The notes below the pieces were generated by a model. It was not told the origin of the DNA. It saw nothing but the letters and a program-made list of their open reading frames with translations, and searched no databases. Positions 7,444 to 16,248 of a DNA stretch of 64,000 nucleotides are shown here, piece by piece. Positions within the stretch are counted from its first letter, which is position 1. Each line of letters starts with the position of its first letter. This DNA comes from Gaiellasilicea sp963749515. GTDB lineage: Bacteria > Actinomycetota > Thermoleophilia > Gaiellales > Gaiellaceae. Position numbers and translations under genes: made by a program. The DNA lies in contig CAVVMR010000001.1 in the NCBI GenBank assembly GCA_963749515.1, positions 1 through 64,000 on the forward strand, written 5' to 3'.

Positions 7444-8507
7444 ATGGCGTCGCTGGCAGTCGCGGCGCCGGCGCCCAGCGCCTCGTGCGAGACCCCGCGA
7501 ATCGGATTCATGGGCCCGATCACGGGCGACGCAGCGTTCATCGGCAAGGAACAGCTCGGCTTCGCGAGGTACGCGATCCGGACGCTGGGCGGCGGCACGA
7601 TCAGGCTGGTCGACGGCGACACGCGCTTCGATGCGGCGCGAGCCTCCACCGTCGCCACGGCGTTCCACGCGAACCCGGACATCCTGGCGGTCGTCGGCCC
7701 CGCCCGCAGCCGGGAGGTGCTCGCGGTCGCGCCCGTCTTCATGCGAGCCGACCGGCTTCCTTTCATCTCCGGCTCGGCGATCCAGAGGTCGCTGACGAAC
7801 GGCTCGATTCCCGAACTTCTTCCGGGTCGTTCCGAGCGACAGCCTCCAGGCCGGCGCGATCGCGCAGCACATCCGCGCGACGGCTGAAGGCGACGGACGT
7901 GTTCGTCGTGGACGATCGAACGCAGTATTCGAAGGCGCTCGCGGCAAGCGTGCAGGCGAAGCTGACGACCGGGCGCGTCAGGGTCACGCGGAGCTCCGTC
8001 AGCCAGAAGACGACGGACTTCGCGTCGCTGGCGGCGAGGATCGGCCCGGAGACCGACGTCGTCTTCCTCCCGTGGCAGATCGCCGCAAACGCGCAGCTGT
8101 TCGGTCAGCAGCTGAGAAAACAGGGCAAGGCGGCGACGATCGTCGGCTCCGACGGTCTCGACTCGGGTGACTTCACGATCCCGGGCTCCTACGTGTCGGG
8201 ATTCGCACCCGACATCCGTGCGATCGCGGGAAACGAAGCTTTCATCGAGGGCTATGGCGCCAGGTTCGTCTCCAACTTCGGGCCGCCGATGTACGTGGCG
8301 ACGCAGGCTGCGATCGCGGCCATCAGGAAAGCCTGCGCGGACGGCGACGCGTCCCGCGCGGAGGTGCAGAGCAACCTGCGGGCCACATTCATCCCAAAAA
8401 CTGTGCTCGGCGGCGGCCTTCGCTTCACGGCTCGCGGCGACAGAAAGGGCGCCAAGTTCTTCATCTTCAAGCTCGGACCCGGCGGCCGGAAAACGCTTGT
8501 CGACTAA
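7444..8507 (+). pseudogene. Broken branched-chain amino acid ABC transporter substrate-binding protein
   Basis: Clearly a paralogue of the next gene: shared features include PITGDAAF, the FGQQLRKQG stretch, SNFGPP and the C-terminal FIFKLGP region. The reading frame changes twice. The N-terminal part runs in frame to about 7810, then NFFRVVPSD continues one base later, and KATDVFVVDD continues in the third frame from about 7881 to the stop. The N-terminus also lacks a good start: a hydrophobic signal region reads open upstream of ATG 7444 without an initiation codon. It may be a decayed duplicate of the intact receptor, or frame errors in the assembly. Confidence 0.8.
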
Positions 8508-8525
8508 CGCGGTGGGCCGGGGTGG

Positions 8526-8554
8526 TTGACATGTCAGACGCAACGCGCTGTGAT
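8526..8554 (+). promoter_or_regulatory. Promoter of the Liv-type operon
   Basis: TTGACA (8526-8531), 17-nt spacer, TGTGAT (8549-8554). The -35 box is embedded in a TGACATGTCA palindrome (8527-8536), a possible operator. The leader to the ATG at 8657 is about 95 nt and carries a ribosome binding site (GGGAGG). Confidence 0.6.
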
Positions 8555-8656
8555 TGACGCACGCGGCATCCGAGGGCCGGGCAACAAGTGGGCCCGAATG
8601 ACGTCGAATACGACGGAAACCAGTATTTGGAACAACACCATAAGGGAGGGCATCGA

Positions 8657-9844
8657 ATGAAGAGGGCCATCGCTTTGGCGCTCGTGGCCGCGATTGCTGC
8701 TGTTCTGGCAGCAACCGCAGTCGCGAGGCCGACGGCCACAACGGGGAGTCACGCCCAGCAGGCGGTCAACTGCAAGGGCAACCTGAAGATCGCGATCGTG
8801 ACACCGCTCACCGGCGGTGCGGGCTTCCTCGGCAACGCTCAGCTGAGCTGGGCGAAATACGCCGTCAAGCGGCTTGCGCCCGGTCTCGGGTTGAAGGTGC
8901 AGCTCGTCACCGGAGACACCCCGGTCGAGCAGGGACCGGCGCCGGCACAGGCGTTGGCGCAGAAGTACGTCGCCGACCAGAGTGTCGTCGCGGTGATCGG
9001 CCCGGCTACGTCGGGTGCGGCCGCAGCGACGAGTCAGACGTACTTCGCCGCAGGCGTCCCGCACATCTCGCCGTCGGCAACCCGCACGTCGCTGACGAAG
9101 GGCACCCCGCGCGAAGGCACGCCCGGCTTCTTCCGGGTCGTTCCGGGCGACTTCATCCAGGGGCCGAGCGACGCGCGGTACATGGTCGACAAGCTGAACG
9201 TGAAGAAGGTCGTGCTGATCGACTTCCAGGAGCCGTACTCGGTCGGACTTGCTGACGCGGCCGAGGTCGTGCTGAAGGCCCGCAACGTGGCGACCGTGCG
9301 GCTGTCCACATCGGTGCGGACGACCGACTTCTCGTCGCTCGTGACGCGGACTCCGAGTGACGCCGACATCGTCTTCTTCCCGACGCAGCAGCCTCCGGAC
9401 GCGCAGACGTTCGGTCAGCAGCTGATCGAGCAGGGCAAGAGGGCGAAGGTGTTCGGCGGCGACGGCGCGAACTCGCCGGCTCAGTTCAAGCTGCCCGGCG
9501 CGTACGTGTCCAACTTCGCTCCCGACATCAGCGGCATCACGACCTCGAAGTCGCTGATCGACGGCTGGAAGCGAGACAACCCGAAGGCGGCACTCGAATC
9601 GTTCGGGCCGCCGACCTACGGGGCCGTCCAGGTCGCGCTGCGCGCGGTCAAGGCGGCGTGCCTCGCGAACAAGAACGTCCTGCCGAACCGGCGTGCGGTT
9701 CTGCGCAAGGTGAAGCAGGTCGTCGTCAAGGACTGGATCCTCGGCGGCACGTTCCGCTTCTCGACGAAGTCGAACGATCCGCTGAACGCGAAGTTCTACA
9801 TCTTCCAGATCCAGCCGAACGGCTCGTACAAGCTCGTCGGTTAA
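8657..9844 (+). CDS. livK: ABC transporter substrate-binding protein, branched-chain amino acid type
   Basis: 395 aa. A signal peptide (MKRAIALALVAAIAAVLAA) is followed by a type I periplasmic binding fold of the LivJ/LivK family: AIVTPLTGGAGFLG, VVAVIGPATSG, VSNFAPDISG. It has no lipobox cysteine, unlike many actinobacterial SBPs; a Cys is near the mature N-terminus (NCKG). The ATG at 8657 is preferred over an in-frame upstream start because of the GGGAGG ribosome binding site and the signal peptide. The family binds leucine-type amino acids but many members take aromatic acids, amides or urea. First intact gene of the operon; a strong hairpin follows. Confidence 0.9.
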   Translation: MKRAIALALVAAIAAVLAATAVARPTATTGSHAQQAVNCKGNLKIAIVTPLTGGAGFLGNAQLSWAKYAVKRLAPGLGLKVQLVTGDTPVEQGPAPAQALAQKYVADQSVVAVIGPATSGAAAATSQTYFAAGVPHISPSATRTSLTKGTPREGTPGFFRVVPGDFIQGPSDARYMVDKLNVKKVVLIDFQEPYSVGLADAAEVVLKARNVATVRLSTSVRTTDFSSLVTRTPSDADIVFFPTQQPPDAQTFGQQLIEQGKRAKVFGGDGANSPAQFKLPGAYVSNFAPDISGITTSKSLIDGWKRDNPKAALESFGPPTYGAVQVALRAVKAACLANKNVLPNRRAVLRKVKQVVVKDWILGGTFRFSTKSNDPLNAKFYIFQIQPNGSYKLVG

Positions 9845-9860
9845 CGAGCTAGGCAACGCA

Positions 9861-9894
9861 GTGGGCGGCCCGGCGTTACAGCTGGGCCGCCCAC
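9861..9894 (+). terminator. Hairpin between receptor and permease genes
   Basis: Perfect 11-bp stem GTGGGCGGCCC/GGGCCGCCCAC with a 12-nt loop and no T-run. It probably stabilises or partly terminates the receptor mRNA, giving more SBP than membrane subunits. Confidence 0.6.
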
Positions 9895-9923
9895 TCGCAC
9901 GGGATTAGACTCACCCGGCACCC

Positions 9924-10847
9924 GTGGACACCTTCATTCAGCTCACGATCAACGGCTTCACGCTGGGGAGCGTCTACGCCCTGATCGCGCTCGGCTACTC
10001 GCTCGTCTACGGGATCCTCAAGCTCCTCAACTTCGCCCACGGCGACGTGTTCATGGTCGGTTCGTTCATCGGCTTCGGCGCCCTCCAGCTGCTCGGAGGC
10101 TCGGCGGATCCGATGGTGCCGACCTGGCTGCTGCTGGTGTTGATCACCCTCGCGGCGATGGCCGGCTGCGCCCTGCTCGGCGTGGTGATCGAGCGTTTCG
10201 CCTACCGGCCGCTCCGCAACGCCCCCCGGATCGCGCCGCTGATCAGTGCGCTGGGCGTCTCGTTCTTCCTGGCCTACTCGATGCAGGTGATGTTCGGCTC
10301 CGAGCAGCGCGACTACGACGCCTTCTCGCTCTCGAACGGGGCGCTCTTCTTCAACGGCTTCGACATCGGCAACGTGCGCGTACCGCTGCTTCGGATCGTG
10401 ATCGTCGCCTCGGCCTTCGCGCTGATGATCGTGCTCTGGCTGCTCGTGACGCGAACGCGCATGGGCAAGGCGATGCGGGCCACCTCACACGATCGCGAGG
10501 CGGCGTCGATGATGGGCATCGACGTCGACCGCGTGATCGTGTTCACGTTCGTGCTCGGCTCGGCGCTCGCGGGGGCGGCGGGAGTGATGTTCGCGCTCCG
10601 CGCGCCAACCGACGTGGCGATCGGCTTCCTCGCCGGGCTGAAGGGCTTCACTGCGGCGGTGATCGGCGGGATCGGCTCCATCCCGGGCGCGATGGCGGGC
10701 GGGCTGATCCTCGGCTTCGCGGAGGCGTTCACCCAGGGCTACATCTCGACGCGCTGGTCGGACCTGCTCGTGTTCGTGATCCTGATCCTCTTCATGCTGT
10801 TCCGGCCGCAGGGCCTGTTCGGCAAGCCGGACATCAAGAAGGTCTGA
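9924..10847 (+). CDS. livH: Branched-chain amino acid ABC transporter permease
   Basis: 307 aa, about eight membrane helices. Typical LivH segments are present: NGFTLGSVYALIALGYSLVYG at the N-terminus, LNFAHGD, MRATSHDREAASMMGID in the cytoplasmic coupling loop and GLKGFTAAVIGG. It forms the translocation pore with LivM. GTG start; TAGACT lies 12 nt upstream (9906-9911), so a secondary promoter is possible. The stop codon abuts the GTG of livM with no gap. Confidence 0.93.
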   Translation: MDTFIQLTINGFTLGSVYALIALGYSLVYGILKLLNFAHGDVFMVGSFIGFGALQLLGGSADPMVPTWLLLVLITLAAMAGCALLGVVIERFAYRPLRNAPRIAPLISALGVSFFLAYSMQVMFGSEQRDYDAFSLSNGALFFNGFDIGNVRVPLLRIVIVASAFALMIVLWLLVTRTRMGKAMRATSHDREAASMMGIDVDRVIVFTFVLGSALAGAAGVMFALRAPTDVAIGFLAGLKGFTAAVIGGIGSIPGAMAGGLILGFAEAFTQGYISTRWSDLLVFVILILFMLFRPQGLFGKPDIKKV

Positions 10848-12350
10848 GTGGACGAGAACGAGACACGCCGGGAGCGACTCGAGGAAGCGGTGCCGGCGGC
10901 CTCGGCGACCGCAGGGCCGCGGATCGGGCAGGACGAGTGGGTTGCCCGCTCGGCGGAGCGCCGCGGCGGCCGCGGTGGGTGGCTGGGCGTCCTCGAGGCG
11001 CGGCTGCGCTTCGTGCCCTGGTGGGCCTGGCTCGTCCTCTTCATCGCCGTGGTCGCGGCGCTGCCGCTGGGCTTCGAGAGCGGCTACGTGCGCCGCGTCG
11101 CCTTCGACACCGTGATCTTCATGCTGCTCGCGCTCGGGCTGAACGTCGTCGTCGGCTGGGGCGGTCTGCTCGACCTCGGCTACGTCGCGTTCTACGGAGT
11201 GGGCGCCTACACCTACGCCATCCTCAGCGCCGACCGCTACGACCTGCACCTGCCGGTCTTCGTCTCGATCCCGGCTGCCGCCGTGATCGGCGGCCTGGTC
11301 GGGCTGCTGGTCGGGTTACCCTCGCGCCGGCTCGTCGGCGACTACCTGGCGATCGTGACGCTGTTCTTCTTCCAGATCTTCCTGACCGTCTCGAACAACA
11401 GCGAGAGCATCTTCGGCGAGAACGTGGCCGGCGGGCCGAACGGGATCCTCAACGTCCAGCCGCTCTCCCTCTTCGGCCACGAGCTGCCCGTCTCGCACGA
11501 AGGCATCTTCAACGTCGGCTATCTCTACGTTGCTCTCGCCTTCTTCGTCGTGGTGTTCATTGCGCTGCGGTTCGTGAACGAGTCCCGGACCGGACGCGCG
11601 TGGCGGTCGTTGCGCGAGGATGCGCTGGCCGCGGAGCTGATGGGCATGCCGGTCAACTGGCTGAAGCTGACGGCCTTCGCGTTCGGGGCCGCCGTCGCCG
11701 CTCTCACGGGAACCCTGGTGACGGCGCTGAACGGGAGCGTCTTCCCCCAGACGTTCGAGTTTCCGCTTCTGATCACCGTCTACACGATGGTCATCCTCGG
11801 CGGCGCCGGGAGCCAGGCGGGCGTCGTCATCGGCGCGATCGGGATCAGCGTGGTGCTCGAGGTGCTGCGCGAGCCCGGCGACTCTCGTTTCCTTTTCTAC
11901 GCGCTCGTCCTGCTCGGCCTGATCGGGACGCTGCGCGCCTCGCGCCGGCTCGCGATCGTGCTCGGCGGAACGGTCGTCCTCGGCTTCGCGGCGCATGCGC
12001 TCGCGGCGGCGATCGACGGGAACTGGACCGCGGGAGCGGCGAGCGGCGGCGGCCGGCTCGGTGAGTGGGCGAACGATTGGGTGATCGTGCCCGGCAATCT
12101 CGCGTCGTGGGTGACGCCGGTCTCCTACGTCAGCCTGGTCGCTGCCGTGCTGACGCTGACGGTGCTGAGCGGCCGGGCGCGGCTCGCGCTGCTCGTCCCG
12201 ACGCTCTACCTCGCCGCGTTCGTCTGGGAGAACGTGATGCTCGCGAGGCCCGAGCCCACCCGGTTCGTCGTCCTCGGCGCGATCCTGATCGCCGTGATGA
12301 TCGCCCGGCCGGAAGGGCTGCTGGGCGAGAAGCGCGTGGAGATCGTGTGA
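10848..12350 (+). CDS. livM: Branched-chain amino acid ABC transporter permease with extended termini
   Basis: 500 aa, much longer than the roughly 300-420 aa usual for LivM. The core (about residues 65-370) has the family pattern: LNVVVGWGGLLDLGYVAFYGVGAY, LPSRRLVGDYLAIVTL, GRAWRSLREDALAAELMG and VILGGAGSQAGVVIGA. About 60 charged residues precede the first helix and about 110 residues with extra hydrophobic segments follow the core. The C-terminal PEGLLGEKR is a normal LivM end, so the extra part is inserted before it. It overlaps livG by 4 nt. Confidence 0.9.
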   Translation: MDENETRRERLEEAVPAASATAGPRIGQDEWVARSAERRGGRGGWLGVLEARLRFVPWWAWLVLFIAVVAALPLGFESGYVRRVAFDTVIFMLLALGLNVVVGWGGLLDLGYVAFYGVGAYTYAILSADRYDLHLPVFVSIPAAAVIGGLVGLLVGLPSRRLVGDYLAIVTLFFFQIFLTVSNNSESIFGENVAGGPNGILNVQPLSLFGHELPVSHEGIFNVGYLYVALAFFVVVFIALRFVNESRTGRAWRSLREDALAAELMGMPVNWLKLTAFAFGAAVAALTGTLVTALNGSVFPQTFEFPLLITVYTMVILGGAGSQAGVVIGAIGISVVLEVLREPGDSRFLFYALVLLGLIGTLRASRRLAIVLGGTVVLGFAAHALAAAIDGNWTAGAASGGGRLGEWANDWVIVPGNLASWVTPVSYVSLVAAVLTLTVLSGRARLALLVPTLYLAAFVWENVMLARPEPTRFVVLGAILIAVMIARPEGLLGEKRVEIV

Positions 12351-13147
12351 GCGAGCCAGCCGCAAGCCTGCTCGAGCTGCGCGGCGTCTCGATGGCGTTC
12401 GGCGGCCTCACGGTCATCTCCGGGCTCGACCTCGACGTGCGGGAGGGGGAGATCGTCAGCGTGATCGGCCCCAACGGCGCCGGCAAGACGACGCTCTTCA
12501 ACCTCGTGACGGGGATCTACGAGCCGACGGACGGGGACATCCTGTTCGAAGGAAGCAGCCTCGTCGGCCTCGAGCCTCATCAGATCACCCAGCGCGGGAT
12601 CGCGCGCACCTTCCAGACGCTGCGCCTGTTTCTGAACATGAGCGTGCGGGAGAACGTGATGGCGGCGGCGTACGGGCACACCCGGGCCGGCGTCTTCCGG
12701 GCGATGCTGCGGACTCCCGGCCAGCGCCGTGAGGAGCATGAGATCCGCGAGCTCGCCGAGAAGCGGCTCGCGTTCTTCGGCGACCGGCTGATGGGCTACC
12801 GCTGGGATCAGCCGGCGTACAGCCTCTCGTACGCCAACCGGCGGCGGCTCGAGATCGCGCGCGCCACGGCGACCAACCCGCGGCTGCTCCTCCTCGACGA
12901 GCCGGCGGCCGGGATGAATCCGGTCGAGACGCACGAGATCACCGACCTGATCGGCAAGCTCCGCACCGAGGGCGGCTACACGATCCTCGTGATCGAGCAC
13001 GACATGCATGTCGTCGAGGGGATCTCGGACCGCGTGATCGCCCTCGACCACGGAGTGAAGATCGCAGAAGGGTCGTTCGACGCGGTCGCGACCGACCCCC
13101 GCGTCGTCGAGGCGTACCTGGGAACGAAGGCCGCGGAGCGGAAGTGA
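12347..13147 (+). CDS. livG: Branched-chain amino acid ABC transporter ATP-binding protein
   Basis: 266 aa. Walker A GPNGAGKT at residues 41-48, a LivG-type signature (LSYANRRRLEIARA) and Walker B LLLLDEPAAGMNP, followed by the His switch in VIEHDMHVV. It pairs with LivF to power LivHM. The GTG start at 12347 overlaps the livM stop by 4 nt (GTGA), the usual coupling in this operon; the frame is open further upstream but those starts lie inside livM. Confidence 0.93.
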   Translation: MSEPAASLLELRGVSMAFGGLTVISGLDLDVREGEIVSVIGPNGAGKTTLFNLVTGIYEPTDGDILFEGSSLVGLEPHQITQRGIARTFQTLRLFLNMSVRENVMAAAYGHTRAGVFRAMLRTPGQRREEHEIRELAEKRLAFFGDRLMGYRWDQPAYSLSYANRRRLEIARATATNPRLLLLDEPAAGMNPVETHEITDLIGKLRTEGGYTILVIEHDMHVVEGISDRVIALDHGVKIAEGSFDAVATDPRVVEAYLGTKAAERK

Positions 13148-13878
13148 GCGAGCAGGCGACGACGCCCGAGCCGCTGCTCCGCCTCTCCGGGATCAACACC
13201 TTCTACGGCTTGATCCACATCCTCCAGGACGTCGAGATCACGGTCGGCGCCGGCGAGCTCGTCTCGCTGCTCGGCGGCAACGCGTCGGGGAAGTCGACGA
13301 CGCTGAAGACGATCCTCGGGATCGTGCGGCCGAGGTCGGGCACCGTCACGTTCGGCGGCGAGGACGTCACCGGCCGCTCGACGAGTCACCGCATCGGCCG
13401 CGGCATGGCGATCGTGCCGGAGAACCGCCGGCTCTTCGGGCCGATGACGGTGCTCGAGAACCTGGAGATGGGTGCGTACCTGAACCGCGACGGCAAGGGC
13501 CGCAAGGACGACTTCGAGCGCGTCTACTCGCTCTTCCCGCTGGTCTACGAGCGCCGCTCGCAGCTCGCAGGGACGCTCTCGGGCGGCGAGCAGCAGATGG
13601 TCGCGATGGGCCGCGCGCTGATGAGCCACCCCAAGCTCTTGCTGATGGACGAGCCGTCGATGGGGCTCGCGCCGATCCTCGTCGAGCGGAGCTTCGAGAT
13701 CATCCAGCAGGTGCACGAGTCCGGTGTCGCGATGCTCGTCGTCGAGCAGAACGCGAACATGGCGCTCTCGATCGCCGACCGGGGTTACGTGCTCTCGACC
13801 GGTCGAATCGTCCTCGAGGGCAAGGCGGCGGAGCTGCTCGAGCACGAGGATCTCCGCAAGGCCTACCTTGGTCGGTAG
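13144..13878 (+). CDS. livF: Branched-chain amino acid ABC transporter ATP-binding protein
   Basis: 244 aa, normal LivF length. Walker A is GGNASGKST rather than the commoner GxNGAGKTT, a variation seen in this subfamily. The signature LSGGEQQMVAMGRAL and Walker B LLLMDEPSMGLAP are canonical, as is RLFGPMTVLENLEMG. GTG start in a 4-nt overlap with livG. Its last 11 bases overlap the likely TTG start of the following aminotransferase gene. Confidence 0.93.
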   Translation: MSEQATTPEPLLRLSGINTFYGLIHILQDVEITVGAGELVSLLGGNASGKSTTLKTILGIVRPRSGTVTFGGEDVTGRSTSHRIGRGMAIVPENRRLFGPMTVLENLEMGAYLNRDGKGRKDDFERVYSLFPLVYERRSQLAGTLSGGEQQMVAMGRALMSHPKLLLMDEPSMGLAPILVERSFEIIQQVHESGVAMLVVEQNANMALSIADRGYVLSTGRIVLEGKAAELLEHEDLRKAYLGR

Positions 13879-14974
13879 CGCGGTTCGCGCTCGGTTCCCG
13901 GTCTTCCGCGACAAGGTTTACGTCAACTCCTGCTCGCAAGGTGCGCTCTGCGACGTCGTCCGCGCGGCGTATGACGAGTACCTCGCGGGCTGGGATGAGA
14001 ACGGGGCGGAGTGGGTGCACTGGGTCGAGCGCTCGGAGGCTGCCCGGGCGGCGTTTGCCGAGTTGCTCGGCGCCGCGCCGGACGACGTCGCGATCCAGAC
14101 ATCCGTCTCGGCTGCGGTCAGCGCGCTCATCAGCGCGCTCGAGTTCAGAGGCGAGCGGAACCGGATCGTGATCTCCGCGAACGAGTTCCCGACGATCGGC
14201 CAGATCGCCCACGCGCAGGAGCTCCGCGGCGCCGAGGTCGTCCAGGTCGAGCCCCACCCGGAGGCGTACGCTGCCGCGATCGACGAACGCACTGCGCTCG
14301 TCTGCTCGACGTTCGTCTCCTACCGGACGGGTGCGGTGCACGACGTCGAGGCGATCTACGGTCTCGCCCGCGAGCACGGCGCGCTGATGCTCGTCGACGG
14401 CTACCAGGGAATCGGCGCGCTGCCGCTGGAGGCGGCGAAGGCCGGAGACGTCGTCGTCGGCGGCACCGTCAAGTACCTGCTCGCATCGGCGGGGCTCGCG
14501 TTCATGGCGCTGCGGCCGGGGCTCGTCGAGGAGCTCGTGCCGGTGCAGACGGGCTGGTTCGCGGACGAGAACGTCTTCGACATGCAGATCGAGCGCTACC
14601 GGCCCCACCCGAGCGCGAGACGGTTCGACTCCGGGACGCCGCCGGTGCCGAACATCTACGCCGGGGTCGCCGGCGTGGGGCTGATCCAGGAGGTCGGCGT
14701 ACCGGCGATCCAGGAGCACGTCCGCGGGCTCGTTGCCCGGCTCACGGCCGGGCTCGACGAGATCGGCGCGACGGTGGCGACGCCGCCGTTCGGTCCGCTG
14801 GTCTGCGTCCGCTCGACGGATGCGCCCGCCCTCGTCGCAGCGCTGAACGACGACGACATCGTCGCCTCGGAGCGTGACGCCAACCTTCGGGTCTCGCTCC
14901 ACCTCTACAACACCGAGGCTGACGTCGACGCCGTCCTCGCTTCGCTGACGCGCAACCGCCGCCTCATCCTCTAG
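13868..14974 (+). CDS. Class V aminotransferase-fold PLP enzyme
   Basis: 368 aa from a TTG at 13868, the only start codon in frame near the conserved N-terminus (RFPVFRDKVYVNSCSQGAL); this makes an 11-nt overlap with livF. The fold-type I features are a Thr/Ser-rich phosphate loop (QTSVSAAVSA), the PLP-binding Asp in LMLVDGYQGIG and the Schiff-base lysine at about residue 202 (GTVKYLLAS). Relatives include cysteine desulfurases, isopenicillin-N-epimerase-like proteins and kynureninases. No sulfur-acceptor genes are nearby. Its place as last gene of the Liv operon suggests that it acts on the imported amino compound. Confidence 0.75.
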   Translation: MVGSAVRARFPVFRDKVYVNSCSQGALCDVVRAAYDEYLAGWDENGAEWVHWVERSEAARAAFAELLGAAPDDVAIQTSVSAAVSALISALEFRGERNRIVISANEFPTIGQIAHAQELRGAEVVQVEPHPEAYAAAIDERTALVCSTFVSYRTGAVHDVEAIYGLAREHGALMLVDGYQGIGALPLEAAKAGDVVVGGTVKYLLASAGLAFMALRPGLVEELVPVQTGWFADENVFDMQIERYRPHPSARRFDSGTPPVPNIYAGVAGVGLIQEVGVPAIQEHVRGLVARLTAGLDEIGATVATPPFGPLVCVRSTDAPALVAALNDDDIVASERDANLRVSLHLYNTEADVDAVLASLTRNRRLIL

Positions 14975-15003
14975 CCTTCCGGGCGTCCGCAGAAGGGGGG
15001 ACC

Positions 15004-15885
15004 ATGTCTCGAGAGCTCTCTCGCAATCAGCGACGTCTTGCTGCGATTGCCGCGTTCGGTGTGTTCTGGGGAGCCTTCCTCGTCACGATCGGTTTTCCGC
15101 CACTGTTCGTCGGGCTCGCGCTCGCCCTGCTCGTGGGGGTCGCCGCGCTCGGGTTCGGTGGACGCGGATCGATCGCGATTCTGCGCCGCCAGTCGAGCCG
15201 GGCCGGCCACGCGACCGCTCGCTACGTCCGCGCCGCAGGAACGCCGGCGCTACGCACCTTCCGCGCCGCGTCGTCCCGGGTGGCGCGGATCGACTGGCAG
15301 GCGATGCGTCATACCGCCCGTCGACGCGCCACCCCGGCCGCGCGGATCGGGCGGCAGGCGGCCGCAACCGCAGGAGAGCTGGCCGCGGCCGGTTCGAGGC
15401 GCGTGGCGGCGGCCGGCGGAGCAGCAGTGACTGCGGTGGAGTCGCAGGCGCGGACGGTACGGCGCGATTTCGTCGACACCCGCCGGCAGACCGAAGCCAG
15501 AAGGCTCAACGAGCAGGCGGCCGTCCTTCGCCAGGAGGGTGCGCTCGAGCAGGCGCTGGAGATCGGTCAGCAGGCGCTCGAGATCTTCGGGGCGATCGAG
15601 GACCGACGCGGACAGGCGCTGACGCTCAACGGGGTCGGCCTCACGCAGGCTCGGCTGGGTGACGAGGCCGGCGCGCTCGACTCCTACGAGACGGCGGTCG
15701 CGATCCTGACTGAGCTCGGCGACAGCCACGGCGCGGGTCGGGTGCTCGCGAACATGGGTGCGCTCGAGAGAGGTCAGGGGCGCGACGAGCAGGCGAACGC
15801 CTACCTGCACGACGCGCTCGAACGGCTCGAGCCCGGCTCGGTCGAGCACGACCGCACCGCCCAGCAACTGCGCCGCGCCGGCTAG
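15004..15885 (+). CDS. Membrane-anchored TPR protein
   Basis: 293 aa. Two hydrophobic helices lie at about residues 12-55, then a long Ala/Arg-rich stretch (about 60-155) probably forms an extended or helical linker, then at least three tetratricopeptide repeats (about 160-285; pattern ALEQALEIGQQALEIFGAI, LGDEAGALDSYETAV, GRDEQANAYLHDAL). TPRs bind proteins, but no partner is evident. ATG start with AAGGGGGGACC upstream. I do not recognise a specific family. Confidence 0.6.
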   Translation: MSRELSRNQRRLAAIAAFGVFWGAFLVTIGFPPLFVGLALALLVGVAALGFGGRGSIAILRRQSSRAGHATARYVRAAGTPALRTFRAASSRVARIDWQAMRHTARRRATPAARIGRQAAATAGELAAAGSRRVAAAGGAAVTAVESQARTVRRDFVDTRRQTEARRLNEQAAVLRQEGALEQALEIGQQALEIFGAIEDRRGQALTLNGVGLTQARLGDEAGALDSYETAVAILTELGDSHGAGRVLANMGALERGQGRDEQANAYLHDALERLEPGSVEHDRTAQQLRRAG

Positions 15886-15907
15886 AGCAAGGCTCCGAAA
15901 CCGGGGC

Positions 15908-15935
15908 TTGACAGCGATAGCAATCTCGCTATGAT
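15908..15935 (+). promoter_or_regulatory. Strong promoter with overlapping palindromic operator before the XRE gene
   Basis: TTGACA (15908-15913), 16-nt spacer, TATGAT (15930-15935): the best consensus promoter in the window. An inverted repeat GCGATAGC / GCTATGATCGC (about 15914-15938) spans spacer and -10 box, the position expected for autorepression. The start point falls on or next to the ATG at 15943. Confidence 0.75.
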
Positions 15936-15942
15936 CGCAAAC

Positions 15943-16248
15943 ATGCGATACGGTGAGAAGAAGGGCGATCCTCCTGCCAAGCGCTTGCGAGCACGCCTCG
16001 TGGGCACGGACAAGGACTGGTTCTTCGCCGCGATCGCAAGCGACCTGGCAGAGCGCCGGGCTGCGCGCGGTCTTTCCCAGCGCGAGCTGGCCGGCCTCGT
16101 CGGGACGACTCAGTCTGCGATCGCCCGACTCGAGAGCGGCGGTAGGCCACCGCGAATCGACACCCTCCTCCGCATTGCGGACGCGCTCGACTGCGACCTG
16201 CATGTCGAGCTGCGGCCGCGCGAGGACACGAAGGAAGGAACGGCATGA
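15943..16248 (+). CDS. XRE-family (HigA-like) transcriptional regulator
   Basis: 101 aa from ATG 15943. An upstream in-frame ATG at 15931 lies inside the -10 box and is rejected, so the mRNA is probably leaderless. The Cro/cI-type helix-turn-helix is at about residues 35-85 (LSQRELAGLVGTTQSAIARLE, then PRIDTLLRIADAL). It resembles antitoxins of HigBA systems, but no toxin gene is next to it. It overlaps the DUF2339 gene by 4 nt (ATGA), so the two are co-translated; it likely represses its own promoter. Confidence 0.85.
   Translation: MRYGEKKGDPPAKRLRARLVGTDKDWFFAAIASDLAERRAARGLSQRELAGLVGTTQSAIARLESGGRPPRIDTLLRIADALDCDLHVELRPREDTKEGTA

Noticed and set aside
15943..16248. Type II toxin-antitoxin module
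   Set aside because: The XRE protein looks HigA-like, but the genes on both sides are a TPR protein and a DUF2339 protein, not a RelE/HigB toxin.
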